Positions 15,957 through 23,926 of a stretch of DNA of 64,000 bases are shown here, piece after piece. This DNA comes from an uncultured Pseudomonadota bacterium (GTDB lineage: Bacteria > Myxococcota_A > UBA796 > CAJQPC01): NCBI GenBank assembly GCA_913060515.1, contig CAJXRZ010000005.1, forward strand, positions 62,001 to 126,000, written 5' to 3'. A program made the translations under genes and the position numbers. The notes below the pieces were generated by a model. The model did no database searches. It was not told the origin of the DNA and saw only the letters and a list, made by a program, of their open reading frames with translations. Within the stretch, counting starts at the first letter, position 1. The number at the start of each line of letters is the position of its first letter.

Positions 15957-16676
15957 ATGACCCTCTCTCGCCTCTCTCCCTTCCTCGCAGCGCCCATCCT
16001 TTTCGCACTCGTCGGCTGCAGCCGCACAGACGAGAGCAAGCAGGGCCCCCCAGAGCTGAGCAGCCAGCGCGCTTTGGAGCACGTTGAGACCTTGGAGACC
16101 ACCTTGGAAGAGGAGCAGAGCCTGACGGTGCTGGCCGAGGTTTTGGCTCCCCAGGAGGAGGTGCTCGAGGAGAGCATGCCCGGCTCCTTTGAGATGCAGG
16201 TCCGTCCCAACGAGAACCTGGTCTTGATCGCACAGTGGGCTGAGATTCCCGTCGACCTGCTGCTGGACGCCAACCCTGAGCTGGATGCACGTGAGCCCCT
16301 GTACCCAGGCCAGACCCTGGTGGTTCCTGTCGCGAACGCCACCCCGCTGGAGCAAGGCCGGGCCATCTGGATCCAGGACCGCTTGGACCGCTTTCTGGCC
16401 AGCCACGGTGGTGTCGCCGGCGTCGAAGAGGTGCGCGTACGCAGCGGTGACACGGCTTGGGGCCTGGCCCAGGATGTCGCTGTCCCCATGTGGGTCCTCG
16501 CCGCCTACAACCAGAACCTGGACCTGGACGGGCTGCGAATCGGTGACCGCGTCCGACGCCCCGTGCTGATGGACAGCGTGGAGCTGCAAGACCCGACGGA
16601 TCTGAGCATGGCGGAGCCTGATTTGGCCGATGAGCTGGTCACGCCGAGTGGCTTTGGTGAAGGTCTTGGTGGGTGA
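15957..16676 (+). CDS. Lipoprotein with two LysM domains
   Basis: This 239-residue lipoprotein has a conventional signal peptide with Arg in the n-region and a lipobox ending LVGC at residue 21. A Glu-rich helical segment (residues about 35-75) leads into two LysM domains. The first is at about residues 78-125 (QVRPNENLVLIAQWAEIPVD, then LYPGQTLVVPV). The second is at about 157-204 (VRVRSGDTAWGLAQ, then LRIGDRV). LysM domains bind N-acetylglucosamine polymers such as peptidoglycan, so this protein probably tethers to the cell wall from a membrane lipid anchor. No enzymatic domain is present. The start at 15957 is supported by AAAGGAG. Confidence 0.87.
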   Translation: MTLSRLSPFLAAPILFALVGCSRTDESKQGPPELSSQRALEHVETLETTLEEEQSLTVLAEVLAPQEEVLEESMPGSFEMQVRPNENLVLIAQWAEIPVDLLLDANPELDAREPLYPGQTLVVPVANATPLEQGRAIWIQDRLDRFLASHGGVAGVEEVRVRSGDTAWGLAQDVAVPMWVLAAYNQNLDLDGLRIGDRVRRPVLMDSVELQDPTDLSMAEPDLADELVTPSGFGEGLGG

Positions 16677-16727
16677 CAGGGACTTGTGAGTTGCAGGTGG
16701 GGGTTCGGGCCACGTAAAACGTGAACC

Positions 16728-17366
16728 GTGCTCCCCCTGCTTCTCCTCCTCTCCCTGCCTTCCTTTGGCGCAAATGCGTCCACCGATACGCCTGCAGCCG
16801 AGGGCGAGCAGGCGCCTGTGGAGATCTCCAAGTCCGCCCAGGCGGAGTACTACCGGCTCCACGATGAGTGCAGAAAGCTGGCCCGGCGTCAGGTCTGGCC
16901 AGGAGTGGAGCGCCTCTACTTGGAGATGGAGGCCACCGGCGCAGTTTTGGTCTACGAGGACTACCTGGCGGGGGCCATGGCGGCACGGGACGCTGGAGAC
17001 GTGCTCCTGGCCTACGAGCGCCTGACGGCCGCGGCCAAGCTCAACGGCACCCGCGAGGTCATCGACTGGCTCTGGTCCATCGACACCGCCTACGGACGGG
17101 TGGAGCTGCGCACCGAGCCTTTGGGGCCCGCTGAACTGAGCGTCGCGGCCATGCCGATGTTGCCCGACCAGAGAGCGGCGATCGAGGCTGCCCAGCGCCA
17201 ACTCCAGGAAGGGGGCAGCTACAGCGGCATGCTGCCCGCCGGCACCTACACCTTTGCCGGCCAGGAGTTCACCGTGACCCCGGGCCCCAAAGAGGTGTTG
17301 ATTCTGGTGCGTCCTGTGGAAGAGAAGAAGCGCGGCCAGAAGGATGAGCCCCCAAAGCCGGGCTAG
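16728..17366 (+). CDS. Hypothetical secreted protein
   Basis: This 212-residue protein has a GTG start and the signal peptide MLPLLLLLSLPSFGANA, which lacks any positive charge. The mature N-terminal half is helical (AEYYRLHDECRKLARRQ; AGDVLLAYERLTAAAKLNG), resembling TPR-like tetratricopeptide helices. The C-terminal half is beta-rich (GRVELRTEPLGPAEL; GGSYSGMLPAGTYTF), similar to PEGA or carboxypeptidase-regulatory-like modules. The function is unknown. No strong ribosome-binding site precedes the GTG. It lies 51 bases after the LysM lipoprotein and may share its transcript. Its stop codon overlaps that of the convergent gene in a CTAG palindrome. Confidence 0.68.
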   Translation: MLPLLLLLSLPSFGANASTDTPAAEGEQAPVEISKSAQAEYYRLHDECRKLARRQVWPGVERLYLEMEATGAVLVYEDYLAGAMAARDAGDVLLAYERLTAAAKLNGTREVIDWLWSIDTAYGRVELRTEPLGPAELSVAAMPMLPDQRAAIEAAQRQLQEGGSYSGMLPAGTYTFAGQEFTVTPGPKEVLILVRPVEEKKRGQKDEPPKPG

Positions 17367-17701
17367 CTCAGCCAGCCGGGCTTTTCTTGTTCCAGATCCG
17401 GCAGCACCCTTCTGGCTGGAAAGACCTTGTAGAGCCCGCCCGCCGCGGCCCCACTCGCCGCAATCCACGCCATCAGCCCAATCTTACGGGCGGGCAGAAA
17501 GATCACGATGGGACTCAGGACCACCGCACAGACGGCTCCCAGCATGCCCAGGCGTTTGCGCTTTCTAGCGCTGTCAAAGTCATCCAGCATGATGCGAACG
17601 TCTTCGTCCGCCAGGTCCTGCAGGGGCTCCTCTGGGTGGTCCTTGCAGTCCCCAGAGTGTGGGAAGCGACGGCCACAGAGCTCGCAAATGTAACGGTCCA
17701 C
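17363..17701 (-). CDS. Small zinc-binding membrane protein next to PrsW
   Basis: This 112-residue protein starts with a GTG and begins VDRYICELCGRRFPHSGDCK. Its CxxC, followed by His, Cys and His, looks like a zinc-binding knuckle. An acidic stretch follows (LADEDVRIMLDDFD), then basic residues, then two transmembrane helices (LGMLGAVCAVVLSPIVIFL and IGLMAWIAASGAAAGGLYKV). The topology suggests a cytosolic zinc domain. It lies 9 bases downstream of the PrsW-family protease gene and is surely co-transcribed. PrsW proteases cleave single-pass anti-sigma factors in Bacillus, so this protein could be the substrate or a partner here. That is only inference. Confidence 0.7.
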   Translation of the reverse strand: MDRYICELCGRRFPHSGDCKDHPEEPLQDLADEDVRIMLDDFDSARKRKRLGMLGAVCAVVLSPIVIFLPARKIGLMAWIAASGAAAGGLYKVFPARRVLPDLEQEKPGWLS

Positions 17702-17710
17702 CCTGCCCTC

Positions 17711-18691
17711 CTACGCTTGCGCCCCTTGCAGCATGCCCCGGAGCTCGCCGCGCAGTCTGGTGACCTCGTTGGCGTACATGGGGTCTGTGCTGGTGCGGGC
17801 TTGGTGTTTTCTAAAGGCCAGGGTCGTCGCTGCGACCACATAGCGATCCTGGTTCACCCCCCTGGGCAGCCAGGTCTTGCGGTTGCGGGCCAGAGTGCTG
17901 GAGAGGATCTGCACGTGGTCTTGAGGCATCCACCCCTGCATGGCCTCACCGGCCAGCTCCCGGCGAATCATGCGCTTCTCCACCTGCAGGCAGACCTGCA
18001 GAGTGATGAAGAGGCCCAGGAACTCCAGCGGGAAGAGCAAGAAGTTGAGCACGGCAAAGGCGCCGTCCGCCTCGAGCACACCGTCCAGAGTCAGCAGGCC
18101 ATTCCAGAGCGCATGGATGGCCATGGCGACGCCCAGTCCGAGAACGGGAATGACCAGCTTGTATCCGATGCTTCGGAACTTCACGAAGCCAAGCGCGGCG
18201 CCCACAACCGAGCTGGCGCAGGCGTGCATCATCGCGGAGTAGAGGGTGCGAATCACCACGGTGCCGCCCCAGGCAAACAGGTCCCCCGTCTCCGCCACCG
18301 AGCTGAAGTACATGAAGTTCTCGGTCATGCCAAAACCCAGGCCGGCCGCCGCGCCGTAGACAAAGCCATCGGTGGTGTTGTCGAAGTGGCGCGAGAAGTA
18401 GATGATCAACAGGAAGATGGCCTTGGAGGGCTCTTCCACCAGGGGCGCGATGAAGCTGGCCCCAATGCCATCGGCCGCCTCTGGCGAGAGGAAGATCTCA
18501 AAGGGCAGGTTGAAGATGCCGCTGAAGATCAGGGCCCCCACAATCGCGCCCGTGGCGCCCCAACCAAAGGTCAGACCCACGAGCCAGAGGGGCTCTCTGT
18601 CGTAGCGGTCCAGCCACCAGACCACGCCCAGAAAGCAGACCAGGGGCACCACGGCAAAGATCAAAGACAGGAGCAACAGGACCAGCTGCAT
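17711..18691 (-). CDS. prsW: PrsW-family intramembrane metalloprotease
   Basis: This membrane protein of about 326 residues has eight or so hydrophobic segments. It carries the PrsW signatures PLVEEPSKAIFLL (Glu-Glu), GAAAGLGFGMTENFMY and the conserved histidines in YSAMMHACASS and AMAIHALWN. PrsW belongs to the same superfamily as CPBP proteases. In Bacillus it performs site-1 cleavage of anti-sigma factor RsiW. Here it has a cytosolic C-terminal extension of about 90 residues. I take the ATG at 18691 because GGAG lies 9 bases upstream; an ATG at 18700 abuts that site. The small zinc-binding membrane protein follows 9 bases downstream. Confidence 0.85.
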   Translation of the reverse strand: MQLVLLLLSLIFAVVPLVCFLGVVWWLDRYDREPLWLVGLTFGWGATGAIVGALIFSGIFNLPFEIFLSPEAADGIGASFIAPLVEEPSKAIFLLIIYFSRHFDNTTDGFVYGAAAGLGFGMTENFMYFSSVAETGDLFAWGGTVVIRTLYSAMMHACASSVVGAALGFVKFRSIGYKLVIPVLGLGVAMAIHALWNGLLTLDGVLEADGAFAVLNFLLFPLEFLGLFITLQVCLQVEKRMIRRELAGEAMQGWMPQDHVQILSSTLARNRKTWLPRGVNQDRYVVAATTLAFRKHQARTSTDPMYANEVTRLRGELRGMLQGAQA

Positions 18692-18822
18692 CAGGCGCAT
18701 CTCCAGGGGGCGGCCATAATACAGGGTGGCGGATCCCCTCCCCACTGCAATTTGTACCGATGCCACGGCCCTATGCAAGAGTGGGTGGCAGGGATAGCCA
18801 GCCATCCACCAGCGAGGTCATC

Positions 18823-19302
18823 ATGGGAATCCGCAGCCGCGTCAAGAAGCTCATCCTGCCAATCATTGGCAACAACAACCCCACGCCTCCCGCATCGGCT
18901 CGGCCAGCGCCGGCTCCAGCAGCCCGCACCTACACCCCGCCTGAGCCCCCCAAGTCGGCCCGCGGCACCCAGGATCCCACCGAGTGGATCAAAGAACAGG
19001 TCGCCGAGCACCCCGTCTTCCTCTTCATGAAGGGCAACCCCCAGCAGCCTGCCTGCGGCTTCAGCGCCAACGCCTCTGCCATTCTGCGTCAGTACGACCA
19101 ACCCACAGGTCACTGCAACGTGCTCGAGGATGGCGAGGTGCGCGAAGCGGTCAAGGACTTCTCGAACTGGCCCACAATCCCCCAGCTCTACATCGGCGGG
19201 GAGTTCATGGGCGGCTCGGACATCCTCACCGAGATGCAGGGCAACGGTGAGCTGAAGGAAGCGATTGCGGCAGCGGTCGCGGCCAAGAAGGCCGCTGAGT
19301 AG
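18823..19302 (+). CDS. grxD: Monothiol glutaredoxin (Grx4/GrxD family)
   Basis: This 159-residue protein has an N-terminal extension of about 50 residues rich in Pro and Ala before the glutaredoxin domain. The domain starts IKEQVAEHPVFLFMKG. The monothiol active site CGFS follows at about residues 78-81, then WPTIPQLYIGGEF (cis-Pro) and GGSDILTEM. Monothiol CGFS glutaredoxins carry and transfer [2Fe-2S] clusters rather than reduce disulfides. The extension begins MGIRSRVKKLILPIIG and could form an amphipathic membrane-associated helix. The start at 18823 has GAGG upstream. Its end is 12 bases from the convergent lipoprotein gene. Confidence 0.9.
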   Translation: MGIRSRVKKLILPIIGNNNPTPPASARPAPAPAARTYTPPEPPKSARGTQDPTEWIKEQVAEHPVFLFMKGNPQQPACGFSANASAILRQYDQPTGHCNVLEDGEVREAVKDFSNWPTIPQLYIGGEFMGGSDILTEMQGNGELKEAIAAAVAAKKAAE

Positions 19303-19314
19303 GCCACTCCCTGC

Positions 19315-20014
19315 TCAGAGCAGGTCGGAGATGGAGTCTCGGGCGAAGTAATCGTCGGCCAGGTACACGACCGAGCCCCGGTCGAACAAGGTGAAGCTGG
19401 GCACACCGTTGTCGACTCGGAATCGATCCTCGATCTCGAAGTCAGCGTCTGCGCCGACCGTGAAGGTCAGATTGGGTTCGTCCGCGTAGTCGCGCAACTC
19501 TTGCTGGGAGGGTGTCTCCCCGCTCTCGTTCTCCCCGAGCAACAGGACTACGACCAAGCCATCCCCGCGGCGGTCTTGGTGCAGGCTCTCCAGGGCCGCA
19601 GACTCGCCCTTCACGGCCCCATCCCACATCGCGCTGATGACGAGCAGAACGACGGACTCGCAGTGTTCATGGAGCCGGAATGACTCTCCAGGATTCTGCG
19701 TCGGGACCGTAAAGTCCATCGCAACGTCTCCCACAGCATTCCCTGTCCCGACAATCGCATCGCAGGCGTCGGGCTGATCGCTCGGACAGGTCAGGTCGAG
19801 ACCATCGGCGCACGCCGCCCTGCAGGTCAGGTGGTCCTCCTCCTCCTCCCAGCACAGACCCTCCTCGCCGTAGCTGGCCTCCAGACTGGCTGTCGGAATG
19901 CCCAAGTCCTCAGAGCAGGCGATGTAGTCCGGACAGTCCCCGTGGTCCGTTGCCCCCAGCCCCCCCACAAGCCAACGCCATTGCTCCGAACACTGGAATC
20001 AGTACCTTACGCAT
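19315..20014 (-). pseudogene. Thioredoxin-fold lipoprotein split by a frameshift in a G7 tract
   Basis: The ATG at 20014, behind GGGAGGG, encodes a good lipoprotein signal, MRKVLIPVFGAMALACGG. That frame then leaves the main coding frame at a run of seven G (leftward strand; C at 19960-19966). With six G the signal would read straight into a 217-residue mature protein. The mature protein has a Cys-rich segment (about eight Cys, for example DGLDLTCPSDQPDAC) and then a TlpA/AhpC-like fold (GDVAMDFTVPTQ, cis-Pro in GVPSFTLFDRG). The usual WCxxC is replaced by MWDGAVK, so redox activity is unlikely. Sequencing error, phase variation and real decay are all possible. Confidence 0.7.
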
Positions 20015-20059
20015 CTCGCCCTCCCTGGCCCAGTGAAAAGGGCCGTTTCAAACGCCATA

Positions 20060-22390
20060 TCAACCCAGCCGGCCTTGGTCCAAAGCGACCCGATGGTCCG
20101 CGGCCCCCACCAGCACCGGGTCATGGGCAATCGCGATGACCGTGGCCCCTTCCCGCGTCAGCCGCTGAAGCAGGCGAACCAGCGCCGCCACGTTGGCTGG
20201 GTGCAGCCCGCTGGCAGGCTCATCCAGGATGTACAGACTGCCCAAGACCTGGCCTCGACTCAGGTCCCGGGCGATGCGCAGGCGCTGCACTTCGCCGCCG
20301 CTCAGGGAAGGGCCAGACTGACCGATGGGAAGGTAGCCCAAGCCCACCTCCTCCAAGTCCTTGAGCATGCGCGCGATGCGGGGGTGCGCCGAGAACAGGC
20401 GCCGTGCCTGGCTCACAGAGAGATCCAGCACCTCCCTTGCGTTTAGGCCCTTGTAGCGCACCGCCAGAGTGGCTCGGTCGAAGCGCGCCCCGCCGCAGAC
20501 CGTGCAAGGCATGCTCAAGTCTGGGAGCGTGCCGAGCTCCAGCTGAACCTGTCCGCTTCCCGAGCAGGCATCGCAGCGACCACCGGCCTGATTCAGGCTG
20601 AAGTGGCCGGCCTCAAAGCCAGCGATGCGTGCGTTCTTGGTGGCCGCGAGCAGGTTGCGCAGGCGGGTCCACAGGCCGCTGTAGGTGGCGATGTTGGAGC
20701 GCGGCGAGCGCAGGGAGGTGCCGCTTCCAACCAAGACGACACGCTCAATGCTGCGTATGCCCTTCAGCTTCTCAAAGGCCAGACCCGGCCGCTCCTTCAA
20801 GGCGGGCAGCAGCGTGTCGAGGATCAAGGTGGACTTGCCGGCGCCACCTGGCCCAGTCACCACCGTGAGCGCCTGAAGGGGCACTCTGAGCTCGGGGATG
20901 TCCAGGTTTCGTCCCACACACTTGGTGAGCACCAGCTCCCCTGCTCCCGCGTGCTGGCCGCCCGGCGCCAAGGTCTCTCTGCCGCTCAGCCAGCGACCGG
21001 ACAAGGTCTCCGAGCGCAAGAGCGCCGCAGGGCTGCCTTGGAAGACCAGCTCACCGCCAGACTCCCCTGCCCCGGGCCCAATCTCAACGACCTGGTCAGC
21101 CCCAGCGATGATGACGGGGTCGTGCTCCACCACCAGCAGCGTGTTGCCCGCATCGCGCAGCCCGTGGAGGATCTGGAGCAGCTTGTGGGTGTCTTGGGGG
21201 TGAAGTCCAGCGGTGGGCTCATCCAAGACGTAGAGCACTCCTTGCAGCGGGGTGCTCACAAGTGAGGCCAGCCTGAGGCGCTGCAGCTCTCCGCGGCTCA
21301 AGCTGCTCGCGCTGCGGTTCAAGTGCAGGTAGCCCAGGCCCACCTGCTCCAGGAAGCCCAGGCGAAGAGAGAGCTCCTCCTGCAGGCCTGGCACCGAGAG
21401 TCCAAGACCCAACAACCAGGGCCCCAGGCGCGAGAGAGGCCACTGCATCAGCTCCCCTGGACCCAGCCCATTCAGACGCAGCGCCAGGGACTCCGGGCTC
21501 AGGCGCTGGCCTTGGCAAGCAGGGCAACTCTGGCCCTCCCGCTCTCCGATTCCTTGGCAGCTGGGACACGCCCCTGCGGCGGAGTTGAAGTTGAGCAGCG
21601 CAGGCCCCATGGGCGGAAGGGGCTGCTCCCGTCCAGGCACCCAGGCCTGCTCCATGAACAGACGCTCCTGATCGTCCATCAGGGCCAGCACCCGGCCCTG
21701 GCCGGCCACAAGGGCCGTACGCAGGGCGTCCGCCAACCTGGCCTCGCGCTCGGGGGATACGCGAATTCGGTCCACGACCACTTCGATGCGGTGCGGGACA
21801 GACGGATCCAGTGGCGGCAGATCCTCAATCCTATGAAGGCCTCCGTCTACGCGCACCCGGGCAAAGCCTTGGGCCAACAACCCCTCCATGAGCACGCTCT
21901 GGTCGCCCATCGCCGCCTCCCGAGCTGGCGCCATCAGGGTCAGTCGGGTGCCCTCGGGCAGGGACAAGAGCTCCTTCAGAATCTCATCGGCCCGGTGGGT
22001 CTTGACCTGCAAGCCGGTGGCCGGGTCGTGCTGGGTGCCGAGCCTTGTAAAGAGCACGCCGAGGAGCTGATGCAGCTCGCTCAAGGTGCCTACGGTGGCC
22101 CGCGGCCCGGGGTCATCGCCGCGGTTCTGGGTGACTGCCAAGGTGGGCGGTATGCCAATGAGGGAGTCCAGCTCCGGTCTTGGCTGCTGGTCGAGCAAGG
22201 CCCGCAGCTTGACACTGAGGGTCTGAGCCAAGCGCCGGCGACCCTCCACGTGCAGAGTGTCCAGGGCCAAGCTGGACTTGCCCGATCCGCTCACGCCGCA
22301 GATCACCGTCATGGTGCCCAGGGCCAAGTCCAGGTCTACGCCCTTGAGGTTGTGGGTGCGTGCGCCGCGGAGTTGGATGCTGGAGGCCAT
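20060..22390 (-). CDS. UvrA-like ABC ATPase, short class
   Basis: This 776-residue protein is clearly UvrA-related but well below the usual length of about 940. Walker A of the first ATPase is GVSGSGKSSL (residues 32-41), and the second is GPGGAGKST (about 510). Signature motifs are SLSRGELQRLRLA (about 366) and SLSGGEVQRLRIA (about 697). Zinc modules CPSCQG...CPACQG and CDACSG...CTVCGG are kept. The distance from the first Walker A to its signature is some 100 residues shorter than in canonical UvrA, which suggests the UvrB-binding region is missing. Such UvrA2-type proteins are linked to DNA-drug tolerance. A canonical uvrA should exist elsewhere. Confidence 0.88.
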   Translation of the reverse strand: MASSIQLRGARTHNLKGVDLDLALGTMTVICGVSGSGKSSLALDTLHVEGRRRLAQTLSVKLRALLDQQPRPELDSLIGIPPTLAVTQNRGDDPGPRATVGTLSELHQLLGVLFTRLGTQHDPATGLQVKTHRADEILKELLSLPEGTRLTLMAPAREAAMGDQSVLMEGLLAQGFARVRVDGGLHRIEDLPPLDPSVPHRIEVVVDRIRVSPEREARLADALRTALVAGQGRVLALMDDQERLFMEQAWVPGREQPLPPMGPALLNFNSAAGACPSCQGIGEREGQSCPACQGQRLSPESLALRLNGLGPGELMQWPLSRLGPWLLGLGLSVPGLQEELSLRLGFLEQVGLGYLHLNRSASSLSRGELQRLRLASLVSTPLQGVLYVLDEPTAGLHPQDTHKLLQILHGLRDAGNTLLVVEHDPVIIAGADQVVEIGPGAGESGGELVFQGSPAALLRSETLSGRWLSGRETLAPGGQHAGAGELVLTKCVGRNLDIPELRVPLQALTVVTGPGGAGKSTLILDTLLPALKERPGLAFEKLKGIRSIERVVLVGSGTSLRSPRSNIATYSGLWTRLRNLLAATKNARIAGFEAGHFSLNQAGGRCDACSGSGQVQLELGTLPDLSMPCTVCGGARFDRATLAVRYKGLNAREVLDLSVSQARRLFSAHPRIARMLKDLEEVGLGYLPIGQSGPSLSGGEVQRLRIARDLSRGQVLGSLYILDEPASGLHPANVAALVRLLQRLTREGATVIAIAHDPVLVGAADHRVALDQGRLG

Positions 22391-22420
22391 ACCCCATCTC
22401 TAACCCACCTCCCGCAGGGC

Positions 22421-23809
22421 TCAGGCGACCAAGCGTGCGATGTCGCTGCTCCATGCGAGCACGCGGTCCCGGCCCTCTTCTTTGGCTGCATACAAGGCGC
22501 GGTCTGCCATCTCCAGCAGGCCCTCAGGGCTCTGGGTACCGCCCACCGTGGTCGCGACACCAATGCTCACAGTGAAGGGTCTGCCAGCGGCGTGGCTGGC
22601 GTGGAGCAGGCGGGCACGAATGCGCTCCCCCACCTGGATCGCGGCGTCTTGGTCCGCGTGAGGCAAGACCAGGGTGAACTCCTCTCCGCCGGGTCTACAG
22701 GCCAGGTCGCTGGCGCGGCAGACCTCTTGCAGGACCTGGGCGAAGAGGCAGAGGCAGCGGTCGCCGACCTCGTGTCCGAAGCTGTCGTTGAGCTTCTTGA
22801 AGTGGTCCAAGTCACAGGCGACCACCGCGTAGGGGTTGCTGGCCTCGTCCAGATCCGAGAGCAGGTTCTGCATGCCCCGGCGGTTGGCCAGCCCGGTGAG
22901 GGCGTCGGTGTTGGCCTGCTGCTCGCGCTCCTCCAAGCTGAGGACCACTCCAAGACGGGTGCCCAAGGCGTGGGCCATGGCGTTGCAAGCCTCTTCAGCG
23001 TCCTTGGAGGGTGCCTCGTGCCAGTTGGCTTGCACGATGGCCAAGCTCTTGCCGGCGACGGCGACCGGGGCGCAGATGGCGTGGGTGTCCCCTTGCAGCA
23101 GCTGGGAGCAACGGGCCAGGCCGCCTCCTGGGGAGAAGTTCATCAGTCGACCCTTTCGCAGGGCCGGACAGCGCTTGGCGGAGGGGCAGGCGCAGGCGCG
23201 CTCTCCGGTGGAGACCTCCCAGTCCAGAGCGGTCTCGCCGTGGTCCACGATGAGGTGGAAGTTGTCGCTGTTCAGGCGTACATCAGCGGCCCTCCTGGCG
23301 ATCTCGTAGACCTCTCGTGCCGTGTCGGCGATGTCCAGAGCCTCGGCCAAGTCCTGGGCAAAGCTGGAGCGCATTCGCTCCACTTCCAGGGTGCGCAGGA
23401 GCTTCTGGTGCTCGCCTGAGAGGCGCTGCAGGGCGCCCTGCATCTCGGGGTTGCCCAGCTCCTCACAGTCCAAGACCCCGCCGATGGCGATGGCGTCGAT
23501 GGCGGTGATGACATGCTCGCTGCGCTTGCGCGATGTCCGGCCGCGGCGAACCTCGGTCCACATCAGCAGGACCCAGCCACCCCAGAACATCGCCAGCCCC
23601 AGACAGCCGGACATGAAGAGCACTGCGCTCGCCAGAACCTGTTCGGGGTGCAAGACCAGCACTTGTTCGGGGTGCAAGATGAGGGTGACCGCCGAGATCA
23701 CCGCGCCCAAGGTCACCAAGCCACACATCCAGCCGAGCTGGAGCAGCACCTGTCGGGTGTTCAGGCTGTAGCGGGACAGGCGTTCCCATTGCTGTAAGAG
23801 GCGTCGCAT
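22421..23809 (-). CDS. GGDEF diguanylate cyclase with GAF-like sensor
   Basis: This 462-residue protein has two N-terminal transmembrane helices (about residues 23-42 and 61-80) enclosing a short periplasmic loop, a signalling helix, and a GAF-like domain (about 150-300). The C-terminal GGDEF domain holds TDALTGLANRRGMQNLL, ACDLDHFKKLND and the active-site variant RPGGEEF near residue 373, which is a functional form. It should make cyclic di-GMP from two GTP. The GAF-like part has a Cys-rich segment (ACACPSAKRCPAL) that could bind metal or sense redox. The periplasmic loop contains a near-perfect 24-base tandem duplication. The start at 23809 is uncertain; AAGGAG lies 13 bases upstream. Confidence 0.88.
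   Translation of the reverse strand: MRRLLQQWERLSRYSLNTRQVLLQLGWMCGLVTLGAVISAVTLILHPEQVLVLHPEQVLASAVLFMSGCLGLAMFWGGWVLLMWTEVRRGRTSRKRSEHVITAIDAIAIGGVLDCEELGNPEMQGALQRLSGEHQKLLRTLEVERMRSSFAQDLAEALDIADTAREVYEIARRAADVRLNSDNFHLIVDHGETALDWEVSTGERACACPSAKRCPALRKGRLMNFSPGGGLARCSQLLQGDTHAICAPVAVAGKSLAIVQANWHEAPSKDAEEACNAMAHALGTRLGVVLSLEEREQQANTDALTGLANRRGMQNLLSDLDEASNPYAVVACDLDHFKKLNDSFGHEVGDRCLCLFAQVLQEVCRASDLACRPGGEEFTLVLPHADQDAAIQVGERIRARLLHASHAAGRPFTVSIGVATTVGGTQSPEGLLEMADRALYAAKEEGRDRVLAWSSDIARLVA
23640..23687. repeat. 24-bp tandem duplication inside the diguanylate cyclase gene
   Basis: Two adjacent 24-base units (23640-23663 and 23664-23687) share an identical 16-base core and encode LHPEQVLV followed by LHPEQVLA. 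They fall in the short periplasmic loop between the two transmembrane helices. The codons differ at two synonymous positions, so the duplication is not brand-new. Its effect would be to lengthen the loop by eight residues. Confidence 0.75.
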
Positions 23810-23926
23810 GGGGTCGTGGTGCTCCTTGCCCGATCCCTTCGGTACGTTGCCGCCTATGCTTGAGCCCTGGCGCCGCAAGACGCACGCACCGGCCCCCTAC
23901 TCGGGGCAACAACAAGGAGGCTCGCC

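Noticed and set aside
16711-16723. Palindrome CACGT-AAA-ACGTG just upstream of a GTG start
   Set aside because: Arms of 5 bases are expected many times by chance in 64 kb, and no promoter surrounds it.
21323-23419. Open frame of 698 codons on the + strand opposite the UvrA-like and diguanylate cyclase genes
   Set aside because: It covers two convincing genes on the other strand and shows no motif of its own.
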